NCBI GenBank assembly: GCA_018716725.1
Contig: DVJP01000076.1
Span: forward strand, 1 to 64,000
Length of the DNA stretch: 64,000 nt
DNA from: Candidatus Merdivicinus excrementipullorum
GTDB taxonomy: Bacteria > Bacillota > Clostridia > Oscillospirales > Ruminococcaceae
Direction: 5' to 3'
This document shows, piece by piece, positions 42,842 through 51,820 of this stretch (position 1 is the first letter of the stretch; each line of letters begins with the position of its first letter). Under the pieces are notes generated by a model. The model worked only from the letters and a program-made list of their open reading frames with translations, was not told the origin of the DNA and made no database searches. The translations under genes were made by a program, and so were the position numbers.

Positions 42842-44911
42842 ATGGAAAAATTCCCTCCCCTTGTCCCTGCCGCTCCCGGCCTGATTCATGGCGGGGACTA
42901 TAATCCCGATCAATGGCTGGGATATCCCGATGTTTTGAAGGAGGACGTCCGGCTCATGAACCTGGCCGGCGTCAACAGCGCGTCCGTGGCGATTTTCGCC
43001 TGGGCGGCCTTAGAGCCGGAGGAAGGCAAATACAATTTTGAATGGCTGGACGAAACCTTCGACCGGCTTTGGAAGGCTGGCGTCCGCGTTATTTTGGCAA
43101 CCCCTTCCGGCGCGCGCCCCGCCTGGATGGACGAAAAATACCCGGAGGTGCTGCGGGTCAACGCCGACCGCACCAAAAACCTCCATGGCCTGCGCCACAA
43201 CCACTGTTTTACCTCCCCATACTACCGGCAGAAGGTGCGGGAAATGAACCGGATGCTGGCGGAGCGTTACGGCAAGCATCCCGCTTTGATGATGTGGCAC
43301 CTTTCCAACGAATACGGCGGCGAATGCCACTGCCCCCTCTGCCAGGAGGCCTTCCGAAACTGGCTGCGGAAGAAATATGACAATGACATTGAAAAGCTGA
43401 ACCACGAGTGGTGGACCTACTTTTGGAGCCATCGCTACACCTCTTTTGACCAGATTGAGTCCCCTTCCCCTCTGGGGGACAAGCTGATCCACGGCATGAA
43501 CCTGGACTGGAAACGGTTTGTTACGGAGCAGACCATGGACTTTATCCGCAGCGAAATGGAGCCTCTGCGGGAAATTACCCCCAATGTTCCCGTCACTACC
43601 AACCTGATGGGGTTCTACGACGGGCTGGATTACTGGAAGCTTTCCCAGATGTTGGACGTGGTTTCCTGGGACAACTATCCCCTGTGGGGCAACGACAGGG
43701 AAAAACTGTGGGAAACCGCCTCTTATACTGCTTTCCAGCACGACATGAACCGCTCCTTCTTAAAGGGGAAGCCCTTTATGATTATGGAAAGCGTCCCGTC
43801 CAAAACCAACTGGCACCCCTGCTGCAAGCTGAAACGGCCGGGGGTGCATCTCCTTTCCTCCATGCAGGCTGTGGCCCATGGCTCTGATTCCGTACAGTAT
43901 TTCCAATGGCGGAAAGGCCGGGGCGCTTCGGAAAAATTCCACGGGGCGGTGGTGGACCACTGCGGCCGCAGCGACACCATGGAATTTTTAGGCGTAAAAT
44001 CCGTGGGCGACCTGTTAAAAAAACTGCCGGACGTGGCGGGAACCTCCACCAAATCCCAGGCGGCAGTGCTTTACGACTGGGAAAACCGCTGGGCCATTGA
44101 GGATTTCCAGGGGACCCTCAATCGTGAATCCCGCCGGTATGTGGAAACCTGTGTGGAGCATTACCGCCCCCTTTGGAAACGGGGCGTTTCCACGGACATT
44201 GTCAGTGAGGACAGCGATTTTTCCGGCTACCGGCTTCTGGCCGCTCCCATGCTTTACATGCTGCGGCCGGGCGTCGCCAAAAAGCTCCGGGATTTCGCCG
44301 AACAGGGCGGGACGCTTGTTTTAACCCATCTGACCGGTTACGTCAATGAAAACGACCTGTGCTTTTTAGGCGGGTTTCCCGGGGACGGCATGATGGACAC
44401 CGCCGGGATTTGGTGCGAGGATATTGACACCGTTTACCCCTCCGATGAGAATTTTGCCGTTTCCAGAGAAAACCATCTGGGCTTTGCCGGGCGGTATTCT
44501 TTGGGAAGGATGCGGGAAATCGTCCACCCGGCGGAAGGCGCCGAGGTTTTGGCCGCTTATGAAGGGGATTTTTATGCCGGCTTACCGGTCCTCACCTGCC
44601 ATCCCGTTGGCAAGGGCCGGGTTTATTACATTGCTTCCGCAGTGGGGCCGGATTTTTTGGAGGAGCTTTACAGCAAACTGATTCCGGAAGCAGGGGTGTC
44701 TCCCTGCCTGCCGGTGAAACTGCCGGAAGGAGTCAGCCTTACCCTGCGGGAGGGCGATGGCCAGCAGTATTATTTCCTGATGAACTTCACGGAAATGAAC
44801 CAGCGCGTCTCCCTGCCCGCCGGAATGGAATTTACCGACATGGACAGCGGCGATACGGTGCGCGATCTGCTGGATCTGCCGCCTTACGGCGTCCGGATTT
44901 TGAAAAAGTAA
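42842..44911 (+). CDS. Beta-galactosidase, GH42 family
   Basis: A 689-residue GH42 enzyme that would hydrolyse terminal beta-galactosides. The start HGGDYNPDQWLGYPDVLKEDVRLMNLAGVNSASVAIFAWAALEPEEG is diagnostic. The acid/base glutamate is in WHLSNEYGGECHC (residue 157) and the nucleophile in FMIMESVPS (residue 316). A cysteine cluster after the acid (CHCPLC) fits the zinc-binding GH42 type. The trimerisation and beta-sandwich domains follow. It lacks a signal peptide. It is the first gene of an operon with a serine hydrolase (15 bases downstream), and then a MATE exporter. Confidence 0.94.
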   Translation: MEKFPPLVPAAPGLIHGGDYNPDQWLGYPDVLKEDVRLMNLAGVNSASVAIFAWAALEPEEGKYNFEWLDETFDRLWKAGVRVILATPSGARPAWMDEKYPEVLRVNADRTKNLHGLRHNHCFTSPYYRQKVREMNRMLAERYGKHPALMMWHLSNEYGGECHCPLCQEAFRNWLRKKYDNDIEKLNHEWWTYFWSHRYTSFDQIESPSPLGDKLIHGMNLDWKRFVTEQTMDFIRSEMEPLREITPNVPVTTNLMGFYDGLDYWKLSQMLDVVSWDNYPLWGNDREKLWETASYTAFQHDMNRSFLKGKPFMIMESVPSKTNWHPCCKLKRPGVHLLSSMQAVAHGSDSVQYFQWRKGRGASEKFHGAVVDHCGRSDTMEFLGVKSVGDLLKKLPDVAGTSTKSQAAVLYDWENRWAIEDFQGTLNRESRRYVETCVEHYRPLWKRGVSTDIVSEDSDFSGYRLLAAPMLYMLRPGVAKKLRDFAEQGGTLVLTHLTGYVNENDLCFLGGFPGDGMMDTAGIWCEDIDTVYPSDENFAVSRENHLGFAGRYSLGRMREIVHPAEGAEVLAAYEGDFYAGLPVLTCHPVGKGRVYYIASAVGPDFLEELYSKLIPEAGVSPCLPVKLPEGVSLTLREGDGQQYYFLMNFTEMNQRVSLPAGMEFTDMDSGDTVRDLLDLPPYGVRILKK

Positions 44912-44926
44912 AGGGAGGGCGGTTTT

Positions 44927-46303
44927 ATGCTGGATCATGAAAAACATTTTGTCCTCTCCGCTCCGGAAGCGGAGGGGATTGACCCGGAGGGCATCCGGAA
45001 ATTTATAGAGGGCTGCCTGGACAAAGGCAGCGACCTGCACGCGGTGTTGCTGATCCGCCATGGAAAACAGGCGTTTTCCGCCTTTTTTGACCCCTATCAG
45101 CCGGAGGACAAACGGCATGTTTACTCCGTCAGCAAAAGCTGGACTGCGACGGCGGTTGGCTTGGCGGTTTCTGAAGGGCTGCTCTCCCTGTCGGACAAGG
45201 TGATTTCCTTTTTCCCGGAGGAGCTGCCAAAGGAAGTCAGCGAAAATCTGGCGGCTATGGAGGTGCGGCACCTTCTCATTATGGGCTGCGGCCACGAAAC
45301 GGAACCCTCTGCCCCGGAGGACGGCGCAACCTGGGCGGAAGCCTTCCTGCGGCACCCGGTCCCTTATAAGCCTGGCTCCCATTTCCTCTACAATTCCATG
45401 GGGACCTATATGCTGTCGGCCATTCTGCAAAAAGTCACCGGCCAGAAAATCGTGGATTACCTAAAGCCCCGGCTTTTCGAGCCTTTGGGCATTTCCGGCG
45501 TCACCTGGGACTGCTCTCCTGAGGATATTTGCTGCGGGGGCTGGGGTATTCACGTTTCGGCGGAGGATATTGCCAAACTGGGGATGGTTTACTTAAACGG
45601 CGGTCTTTTTGAGGGCAAACGAATCCTCCCGGAAAGCTGGGTCAAGGAGGCTACGGCTGCTCAGATTGACAATGCGCCCAATGTGCAGAAAGACTGGGAG
45701 CAGGGCTACTGCTACCAAATCTGGCGGTGCCAGCACGACTGTTTCCGGTTTGACGGGGCTTTCGGCCAATATATGGTGGCCATGCCTCAAAAGGACGCGG
45801 TGCTGGTGGTCCTCAGCAACACATCCAATATGCAGGTAGTGCTGGACAGTTTGTGGGAAAACCTGCTGCCTGCTATGGGGGACGCTCCCCTGCCGGAAAC
45901 CCTGGCGGCCCGGCCGGAATACCGCTGTCCCCTGCCCAAGCTGGAAGGCCGGGACTTTGCGGCGGACTATGCCTGCGGGGAGAATTCTCAGGGATATAAG
46001 CGCCTGGAAATCCGCACCGGCCAAAACGGCGGCGAAATCCGGTTTTTTGCGGGAACAGAAGAGCTTTGCCTCCCCTTTGGGCTGGAACGCTGGCAGCGGG
46101 CGCATTTGCAGAGCAAAGCGCATTTCCCGGAAATGCTTATTGGCGCGGCCGGCGGCTGGGAAGGCAATACCTTGGCGGTCACTGTCCGGCATCGGAATAT
46201 GCCCCACCTGAATTTCATCCGCCTGGAAACCGGGACCCAGCCGGTCCTCCGCATTTTTTCGGAAAGAATGGAGGAAATCTTTTGCTGCACCCTTCTTTCC
46301 TAA
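44927..46303 (+). CDS. Serine hydrolase, beta-lactamase/class C family
   Basis: A 458-residue hydrolase. The catalytic S-x-x-K is in RHVYSVSKSWTATAVGLAVSEGLLSLSD (residues 67-70 by count), the second motif is Y-x-N-like in HFLYNSMGTYMLSAILQKVTG, and GGWGIHVSAEDIAKLGMVYLNGG is a typical EstB/DD-peptidase segment. The last 130 residues form an extra beta-rich domain. No signal peptide, so it is cytoplasmic. It follows the GH42 gene after 15 bases. Related proteins include esterases and peptidases; substrate unknown. Confidence 0.88.
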   Translation: MLDHEKHFVLSAPEAEGIDPEGIRKFIEGCLDKGSDLHAVLLIRHGKQAFSAFFDPYQPEDKRHVYSVSKSWTATAVGLAVSEGLLSLSDKVISFFPEELPKEVSENLAAMEVRHLLIMGCGHETEPSAPEDGATWAEAFLRHPVPYKPGSHFLYNSMGTYMLSAILQKVTGQKIVDYLKPRLFEPLGISGVTWDCSPEDICCGGWGIHVSAEDIAKLGMVYLNGGLFEGKRILPESWVKEATAAQIDNAPNVQKDWEQGYCYQIWRCQHDCFRFDGAFGQYMVAMPQKDAVLVVLSNTSNMQVVLDSLWENLLPAMGDAPLPETLAARPEYRCPLPKLEGRDFAADYACGENSQGYKRLEIRTGQNGGEIRFFAGTEELCLPFGLERWQRAHLQSKAHFPEMLIGAAGGWEGNTLAVTVRHRNMPHLNFIRLETGTQPVLRIFSERMEEIFCCTLLS

Positions 46304-46343
46304 CCCATATAACCGTATCTTTTAGAAAGGAATATTGACTCCA

Positions 46344-47738
46344 ATGGCAAAAAGAACTTATGAAATCGACATGTGCAACGGCCCCTTGCTGGGGAAAATC
46401 CTCCGGTTTTCCATCCCGCTGATGCTCTCCGGCATTTTACAGCTGCTTTTCAACGCGGCTGATATTGTGGTTGTGGGACAGTTTACCGGCAAGGAAGCGC
46501 TGGCGGCCGTTGGCTCCACCGGCTCCCTAATCAACCTGCTCATTAACCTGTTTATCGGGCTTTCCATCGGAACCAACGTCCTGGTGGCCCAATATATCGG
46601 CGCGCGGGACGTCCGAAATGTCAGCGAAACCATCCACACTTCCATTCTGTTAAGCGTTATCTGCGGGACAGTCATGATCTTTGTAGGCATTGCACTGGCT
46701 GAGCCGCTTTTAACTCTTATGGGGACTCCGGACGACGTCTTGAGCCAAGCAACGCTGTATATGCGCATCTACTTTGTGGGGATGCCGGTTATCATGCTTT
46801 ATAACTTTGGCTCCGCCATCCTCCGGGCTATGGGCGACACTCAGCGGCCGCTGATTTTCCTGCTGATTGCAGGTGTGGTAAACGTCATATTCAATTTGAT
46901 TTTTGTCATTGTGTTCCATATGGGCGTTGCCGGCGTGGCTATTGCTACGGTCATTTCCCAGGCAATCTCCGCCGGGCTTATCGTCCTGTGCCTCATCCGT
47001 TCCGACGGCATGTTTAAGCTTCATCTGAAAAAGCTCCATGTCCACCGGGAAAAGCTGTTCGCCATGATGCGCATCGGCCTGCCCGCCGGGATGCAGGGCG
47101 CGATTTTTTCCATTTCCAACGTGCTGATTCAGTCCTCCATCAACTCTTTCGGCTCGGTGGCTATGGCCGGCAGCACCGCCGCTTCCAATCTGGAAGGCTT
47201 TGTTTACAACTCCATGAACGCCGTATATCAGGCGAACCTGAGCTTTACCAGCCAGAATATGGGGGCTAAAAAATACAGCCGCATCAATCATATCCTGCTG
47301 GTCTGCCTTGGGGTGGTCACAGTTATCGGCCTGGTTATGGGCGTGGGGGCTACCCTTCTTGGGGATACGCTGTTAAAAATTTACAACACCGACCCTCAGG
47401 TCATCAGCTTCGGATTGGAAAGGATGTACTTAGTCTGCATGCCTTATTTCCTCTGCGGGATCATGGACGTTATGGTGGGAAGCATGCGGGGCATGGGCTA
47501 TTCCATCCTGCCCATGATCGTCTCCCTGACCGGCGCCTGCGGCCTGCGGATTCTCTGGATTTTCACGGTCTTTGCCGCCGACCACACTTTGTCCACCCTG
47601 TTCTGGTCCTATCCGGTTTCCTGGGCTGTCACCTTCTTGGCGCATCTTGTATGCTTCATGGTAATCCGGCGGAAATTCCCCAAGGTGGACGAAGCGGTTT
47701 CCCAGGAGGCTCCCGCCCCTTCTGAAAGCAGCATATAA
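46344..47738 (+). CDS. MATE family efflux transporter
   Basis: A 464-residue MATE exporter with about 12 helices. The N-terminal FSIPLMLSGILQLLFNAADIVVVGQF and mid-protein RIGLPAGMQGAIFSISNVLIQSSINSFG are the two MATE half-repeats, with GAKKYSRINHILLVCLGVVT typical. The ATG at 46344 is my choice, but an in-frame TTG at 46335 also has spacing to the AAAGGA site. It lies behind the GH42-serine hydrolase pair and may be cotranscribed. A polar tail of about 25 residues ends the protein. Confidence 0.9.
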   Translation: MAKRTYEIDMCNGPLLGKILRFSIPLMLSGILQLLFNAADIVVVGQFTGKEALAAVGSTGSLINLLINLFIGLSIGTNVLVAQYIGARDVRNVSETIHTSILLSVICGTVMIFVGIALAEPLLTLMGTPDDVLSQATLYMRIYFVGMPVIMLYNFGSAILRAMGDTQRPLIFLLIAGVVNVIFNLIFVIVFHMGVAGVAIATVISQAISAGLIVLCLIRSDGMFKLHLKKLHVHREKLFAMMRIGLPAGMQGAIFSISNVLIQSSINSFGSVAMAGSTAASNLEGFVYNSMNAVYQANLSFTSQNMGAKKYSRINHILLVCLGVVTVIGLVMGVGATLLGDTLLKIYNTDPQVISFGLERMYLVCMPYFLCGIMDVMVGSMRGMGYSILPMIVSLTGACGLRILWIFTVFAADHTLSTLFWSYPVSWAVTFLAHLVCFMVIRRKFPKVDEAVSQEAPAPSESSI

Positions 47739-47753
47739 GGAGGCGGCGCTTTC

Positions 47754-48101
47754 TTGGGAACCAAATTGGGCACAGCCAACTTAGAGGCCGGTTATCCCAC
47801 TGTGGCGGAGGCCTTAAAACACCTGAATTTTGAAATCCGCCACGCCAAAGCCGCCGGATGCCCTGTCTTAAAGATCATCCACGGCTACGGCTCCACAGGG
47901 ACCGGCGGGAAAATCCGGCCCGCCGTCCGGAAACGCCTTTGGGAAATGCAGGCCAAAAGCCAGGTGAAAGCGGTGATTCTGGGGGAGGATTTTTCCATTT
48001 TCAACGACAGCACCCGGCTGGCCTTCCAGCTTTGCGGCGCCCTCCGCCGGGACCCGGATTTGGAACGCCGCAACCAGGGCATTACCCTGGTGATTTTGTA
48101 G
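47754..48101 (+). CDS. Smr domain protein
   Basis: A 115-residue protein with a small MutS-related core: YPTVAEALKHLNFEIRHAKAAGCPVLKIIHGYGSTGTGGKIRPAVRKRLWEM. HGYGSTGTGGKIR matches the HGxGxGxLR motif of Smr nucleases. The D-L-H motif expected near the N-terminus is replaced (ANLEAG), so it may not be an active nuclease. TTG 47754 is preceded by AAGGAGG at ten bases. It is followed by the GTAGGGG-type repeats of cassette B. Confidence 0.75.
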   Translation: MGTKLGTANLEAGYPTVAEALKHLNFEIRHAKAAGCPVLKIIHGYGSTGTGGKIRPAVRKRLWEMQAKSQVKAVILGEDFSIFNDSTRLAFQLCGALRRDPDLERRNQGITLVIL

Positions 48102-48290
48102 AGGCGGATACCTACCATCCGCCCACAGAATATCAGGTATTGGGGACGATGTGGGCATCGTCCCCTACATTTTTATTGAAACGTCCCGGATAAATTTGTA
48201 GGGGCGGGGTTTCCCCGCCCGCTGGTAAATCGTGACGTTTCTCCAAAACCGCGGGCCGGGCGACCCGGCCCCTACAATTTTTCGGAAGAA
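48102..48290. repeat. GTAGGGG palindromes upstream of cassette B
   Basis: GGACGATGTGGGCATCGTCC with CCCTAC (48144-48168), GTAGGGGCGGGGTTTCCCCG near 48199, and GGGCCGGGCGACCCGGCCCC near 48255. The last CCCCTACA joins the conserved leader of RHH cassette B. Confidence 0.8.
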
Positions 48291-48302
48291 TTACAAAACC
48301 TC

Positions 48303-48344
48303 TTGACAAATGTATCCACTAACGATAGGATATAAGTGGATACA
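48303..48344 (+). promoter_or_regulatory. Promoter and inverted-repeat operator, RHH cassette B
   Basis: TTGACA (48303-48308), 17 bases, TAGGAT (48326-48331). TGTATCCACT (48311-48320) and AGTGGATACA (48335-48344) are a perfect 10-bp inverted repeat. Confidence 0.82.
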
Positions 48345-48360
48345 GAAAGGAGGGAATGGA

Positions 48361-48531
48361 GTGTCCCCAAAAGGCAGGCCGACCAATGACCCGAAAACCC
48401 TGAGCACACGAATCCGTCTTTCGGAGGAAGATGTCAAAAGGTTGCAGTTCTGTGCAGAAAAGACCGGGATGACCAAAGCCGAAGTAATTCGTTCCGGGAT
48501 TCGGGAAATGTACGACCGGTTAAAAAAATAG
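48361..48531 (+). CDS. RHH (CopG-like) small DNA-binding protein, cassette B
   Basis: A 56-residue RHH protein, starting at GTG 48361 behind AGAAAGGAGGG. SPKGRPTNDPKTLSTRIRLSEEDVKRLQFCAEKTGMTKAEVIRSGI carries the GRP motif and the RHH core (strand RIRL, helices EEDVKRLQFCAEKT and TKAEVIRSGI). The operator is a 10-bp inverted repeat different from that of cassette A. The reading frame ends at a TAG in the sRNA terminator arm. Confidence 0.82.
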   Translation: MSPKGRPTNDPKTLSTRIRLSEEDVKRLQFCAEKTGMTKAEVIRSGIREMYDRLKK

Positions 48532-48592
48532 ATGTAAGCCGCACCCTTGCAAAACCGCAGCCTACATCTATACCCGACGAGAAACCCCGTCT
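48522..48592 (-). ncRNA. Predicted convergent small RNA, cassette B
   Basis: Antisense promoter TTGACA (48622-48627), 17, TAAAAT (48599-48604); start near 48592. Conserved TTTCAGACGGGGTTTCTCGT is followed by the hairpin at 48530-48569 (AGATGTA against TACATCT with inner GC pairs) and T7 opposite 48522-48528. Length about 70 nt. Confidence 0.62.
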
Positions 48593-48598
48593 GAAATT

Positions 48599-48627
48599 AT
48601 TTTACATCAGATGGGCCTTCTTGTCAA
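48599..48627 (-). promoter_or_regulatory. Conserved antisense promoter, cassette B
   Basis: TTGACA-17-TAAAAT on the minus strand, same spacer as in the other cassettes. Confidence 0.7.
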
Positions 48628-48643
48628 CCGGTGAGCCGCCGGT

Positions 48644-49138
48644 TCAATGCTCGATGGTCTGGGACAGCGCCTCGCTCATGTCCACATAATACTTCTGGAA
48701 AGAATCATCCTCCACGTACACCTTCACCGTTCTGCCGATCAGCGAAGGGTCCAGGTATTGATAAATATTCCGGCTTCTAAACACATGGACGACGCCGTTT
48801 ATGTCCGCATACCGGACAACAGCAATCATGGGATGCCGGTTATTGAGGGAAACATTGTAATTGATCTGGAAATCCGCAATCTCCCCCTCAATGTACCGGC
48901 CGCCTTCCAGCAGCCGCAATGCCTGACGGTTCTTCCTGCGTTCCACCAGCAGGAATATAATCCCCAACAGGGCGAATATCCCGCCGATACCGGCAAAAAT
49001 CCCGCCAATCATCCTCCCGTCGCCAGGGACTGCCAGGAGTAAGCTAAGTCCCAGTACTAGGAAAACGCTGCCTAAAATCAGGTAAATAATCCCGATAACC
49101 GCCAAAGCGCTTTTTCCGAACTTCCTACGGTTTTCCAT
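48644..49138 (-). CDS. DUF3592 family membrane protein
   Basis: A 164-residue protein with two membrane helices near the N-terminus (LAVIGIIYLILGSVFLVLGLSLLLAV and MIGGIFAGIGGIFALLGIIFLLV) and a soluble C-terminal domain (VRYADINGVVHVFRSRNIY, LDPSLIGRTVKVYVEDDSFQKYYVD). The soluble part fits the DUF3592 beta domain. The gene begins ten bases before the end of the RHH cassette B repeat. Function unknown. Confidence 0.78.
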   Translation of the reverse strand: MENRRKFGKSALAVIGIIYLILGSVFLVLGLSLLLAVPGDGRMIGGIFAGIGGIFALLGIIFLLVERRKNRQALRLLEGGRYIEGEIADFQINYNVSLNNRHPMIAVVRYADINGVVHVFRSRNIYQYLDPSLIGRTVKVYVEDDSFQKYYVDMSEALSQTIEH

Positions 49139-49156
49139 GCCATTTTCCCCCCAGCA

Positions 49157-50182
49157 TTATTTCACTGGAAGGGTTGTCCCTTCCCGGAGGGCTTTCCAGC
49201 CCAGCAAGGCGATTTGGAACGCCTTGTAGGCATCATCCAGCGTCGGAGAGCCTTCGCTGCGGCCTTCAATCATGTCAATGAGACACTGGAGCTGCGCCCA
49301 CATGTTTTTGTAAACGCTGGGGCTGTTAATGGTGTGATAGACCTTATTCACCGCGTCGTAATACTGGATCAGGTCCCCTTCCTCCTGATCCTCCTTGCGG
49401 AATTCCTTTAAGACGATGCGGATGCGGCCTTTATTCCCGATAAATTCCTTCAGGTTTTCCGCCGCCAGGCTTTCGGTCCAGCCGGCTTCATAATACACAG
49501 AAGCCCCGTTTTCCAGCCGCATAGTCAGGACGCCGTGGTCAAACTCCCCGGGCGCCGCCAGCTCCCCTACCCTGCTGCCGATTCCGCCGATGGAGGTCAC
49601 CTCCAGGCCGGTGAACCAGCGGGCCACGTCGATGTAATGGACGCCGCAGTCCACGAAGGGCGGGCAGTCCCGCAGAAGCCGGGCGTAACGGTCCGGATTC
49701 ATCACATGGTGGTTCTGCACCATGCGGATCAGGCGCACCTCCCCAATCTTCCCCTCCTGGATCATCTTCCGAGCCAGCTTATAAGTGTCGTTATGACGCA
49801 GGATATGGGCGATGAGCACCTTGCTGGAAGAATTTTTGGCCAGCCGGTAAAATTCCTCCGCGTCTTCCTCGCTGCACTCCGTCATAGGCTTTTCACAGAG
49901 GACGTGCTTTCCGGCGGCAATGCAGTCCCGCAGAATAGGCAGGTGGGAATCCGCGTAAGTAGCGACAATTACGATGTCCACATCCTTCCGGTCCAGATAG
50001 GGATGATAGTCCGTATCCCAAGATTCCGCCCCGTATTTTTTGGCAAACAGCCGGGCGTTTTCCTCCAGGGTGTCTACAACGCCGACAATCCGCACCCCGT
50101 CCCGGTAATAAATTTCCTCTATATGCGACCGGCCGATATGCCCGCAGCCGATCAAAACGACCCCATAGGTCTTGTTTTCCAT
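49157..50182 (-). CDS. Gfo/Idh/MocA family oxidoreductase
   Basis: A 341-residue NAD(P)-dependent dehydrogenase. The Rossmann motif is VVLIGCGHIGRSHIEEI at residues 7-23, followed by CEKPMTECSEEDAEEFYRLA, a family signature. The C-terminal domain has the substrate-site segment DCGVHYIDVARWFTGLEV. It probably oxidises a sugar, inositol or amino sugar alcohol. ATG 50182 follows AAGGGGGA. A CRE-like site lies 25 bases upstream. Confidence 0.93.
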   Translation of the reverse strand: MENKTYGVVLIGCGHIGRSHIEEIYYRDGVRIVGVVDTLEENARLFAKKYGAESWDTDYHPYLDRKDVDIVIVATYADSHLPILRDCIAAGKHVLCEKPMTECSEEDAEEFYRLAKNSSSKVLIAHILRHNDTYKLARKMIQEGKIGEVRLIRMVQNHHVMNPDRYARLLRDCPPFVDCGVHYIDVARWFTGLEVTSIGGIGSRVGELAAPGEFDHGVLTMRLENGASVYYEAGWTESLAAENLKEFIGNKGRIRIVLKEFRKEDQEEGDLIQYYDAVNKVYHTINSPSVYKNMWAQLQCLIDMIEGRSEGSPTLDDAYKAFQIALLGWKALREGTTLPVK

Positions 50183-50207
50183 GCCAAAGTCCCCCTTGAA
50201 CCGATAA

Positions 50208-50222
50208 TGCAAACGATTACAT
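50208..50222 (-). promoter_or_regulatory. CRE/LacI-like operator
   Basis: On the minus strand, ATGTAATCGTTTGCA fits the catabolite responsive element WTGNAANCGNWNNCA at every fixed position. It lies just upstream of the oxidoreductase start, so CcpA or a LacI-family repressor may act here. Confidence 0.55.
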
Positions 50223-50415
50223 AACCAGGTTTATTTTACATGATTCCAAATGAAATTGCAACACTTTCTTGACATTTTTCGCGATTCTCCTAATCTTTTC
50301 TACAAATCGCTTAATTTTTAAAAAAAACTTTTCCCTTTCGTGAAAGTATGTTATAATATCTACAGAAAATACCGGGCATCCGAAGGGGGATGCCCGCGGT
50401 TATGGAGGGAATTTT

Positions 50416-51114
50416 ATGTTGGAAAAAACGATTCTTGTTGATGACACCCCGGATATCCCCCTTTCCAGCCTGCTGAAGGCCGTGCGGATGGACGAGGATT
50501 CCGACCCGGAGGACCTGGCGGAAATTTCCCAGATGCTGGATGAAGCTTTGGCCCTTGCCAAGCCCAAGGCGGTTTTCGGACTGGCCCAGGTGGAAAGCCG
50601 GGATGAAAACGGCGTCATTGTCGACGGCGTGCGGTTCCATTCCCCGCTTGTCAGCAAAAACCTGGCCAATACCAACCGGATTGTCCCTTTTGTAGTGACC
50701 TGCGGAATGGAGGCGGAGGAATGGTCCCTGCAGTACAAGGACGACCCTTTAAAAGAATTCTGGGCTGACTCGATCAAACTCCAGCTTTTGGGCTGTATCC
50801 GGCCCAAGGTTCAAAAAGAAGTCCGCCGCCGCTTTTTCCCCACAGGGGATATTTCCGCCATGAGCCCCGGCTCCCTGGCGGCCTGGCCCTTAAAGGAGCA
50901 GCGGCCCCTGTTTGCCCTGCTGGGAGGCGTAACGCCGGACATCGGCGCCCGCCTTACAGATTCCTGCCTGATTCTGCCGTCAAAATCCGGCTCCGGATTT
51001 TTCTTCTCCCCGGAAAGCCACTACGAAAACTGCCGTTACTGCCCCCTGATAAAATGCCCTAACCGCCGGGCGCCGTTTGAACACGAACTGGAAGGAGTAC
51101 CCCAAGATGAATGA
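50416..51114 (+). CDS. Vitamin B12-dependent methionine synthase activation domain-like protein
   Basis: A 232-residue cytoplasmic protein. MSPGSLAAWPLKEQRPLFALLGGVTPDIGARLTDSCLILPSKSGSGFFF resembles the MetH activation (SAM-binding) domain with its SPGYxxWPL-x-x-Q and LTxSxxMxPxxS motifs. A C-terminal CRYCPLIKCPNRRAPF cysteine cluster resembles stand-alone versions in anaerobes. It may serve a corrinoid methyltransferase. A thioesterase gene overlaps its last eight bases. The MetH partner is not in this window. Confidence 0.75.
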   Translation: MLEKTILVDDTPDIPLSSLLKAVRMDEDSDPEDLAEISQMLDEALALAKPKAVFGLAQVESRDENGVIVDGVRFHSPLVSKNLANTNRIVPFVVTCGMEAEEWSLQYKDDPLKEFWADSIKLQLLGCIRPKVQKEVRRRFFPTGDISAMSPGSLAAWPLKEQRPLFALLGGVTPDIGARLTDSCLILPSKSGSGFFFSPESHYENCRYCPLIKCPNRRAPFEHELEGVPQDE

Positions 51115-51592
51115 AGCCTCCCGCCCCGCAAAAACTGTGGCGGAATCCAAAACTGAACAGTGCCACCTGCTGATGCCCCGGGACGCCAACAGCTATAACC
51201 GCTTGTTCGGCGGACAGCTGATGGAGTGGATCGATCTTGTTGCCGGGATTGTAGCCCGCCGCCACTGCGAATGCAATATTACCACCGCTTCCATTGACAA
51301 TTTGCAGTTCAAGGCGCCCGCCCATGTAGGCGATTTGGTGGTGCTTATGGGGCAGGTGACTTACACCGGCAATACCTCTATGGAGGTGCGGGTTCAAACC
51401 TTCGTAGAGGACCTGCACGGGATGCGCAAGCTCATAAACCGGGCTTATCTGGTTATGGTGGCTTTGGACGATGAGGAAAAGCCGATCCAGGTGCCCCGGA
51501 TCATCCCGGAAACTATGGAGGAACAATATGAGTATGAGTGCGCCGTTAAGCGCAACGCCTTTCGCAAACAGCGCCGGAAGGAATCTTTCTAG
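51107..51592 (+). CDS. Acyl-CoA thioesterase, hotdog family
   Basis: A 161-residue thioesterase of the YciA/BACH type. NSYNRLFGGQLMEWIDLVAGIVARRHC is the hotdog helix with the catalytic-type aspartate, and ASIDNLQFKAPAHVGDLVVLMGQVTYTGNTSMEVRVQTFVED the strand set. ATG 51107 lies within the last eight bases of the upstream gene, so coupling is likely; a longer frame is not supported. Substrate chain length unknown. Confidence 0.9.
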   Translation: MNEASRPAKTVAESKTEQCHLLMPRDANSYNRLFGGQLMEWIDLVAGIVARRHCECNITTASIDNLQFKAPAHVGDLVVLMGQVTYTGNTSMEVRVQTFVEDLHGMRKLINRAYLVMVALDDEEKPIQVPRIIPETMEEQYEYECAVKRNAFRKQRRKESF

Positions 51593-51682
51593 CAAAAAAT
51601 TCTCATGCTGGAAAAGGCCGGGTTTTGGGATGTCCAGTCGTTTTTTTCAGCATTATCTCTTGATTTCTCCTTTTTTCCTTCC

Positions 51683-51712
51683 TTGACAAACTGTGAAAAA
51701 ACGTGTTATAAT
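51683..51712 (+). promoter_or_regulatory. Promoter of nrdD
   Basis: TTGACA (51683-51688), 18 bases, TATAAT (51707-51712). The leader before the nrdD ATG is about 100 nt. Confidence 0.72.
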
Positions 51713-51747
51713 AAGAACCATATTCAACAAATTGTCGCACAGAGTAA

Positions 51748-51780
51748 TTGGCAGATTTTATTTTTTGTAAGATCTGCCAA
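51748..51780 (+). other. Inverted repeat in the nrdD leader
   Basis: TTGGCAGAT (51748-51756) and ATCTGCCAA (51772-51780) form a perfect 9-bp stem around a T-rich 15-base loop. No T-run follows. It could be a hairpin for stability or a regulator site. No clear NrdR box was seen. Confidence 0.6.
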
Positions 51781-51820
51781 AATTTATGTGTTTGACGCCA
51801 TTGGGGAAGGGGAACGCTGC

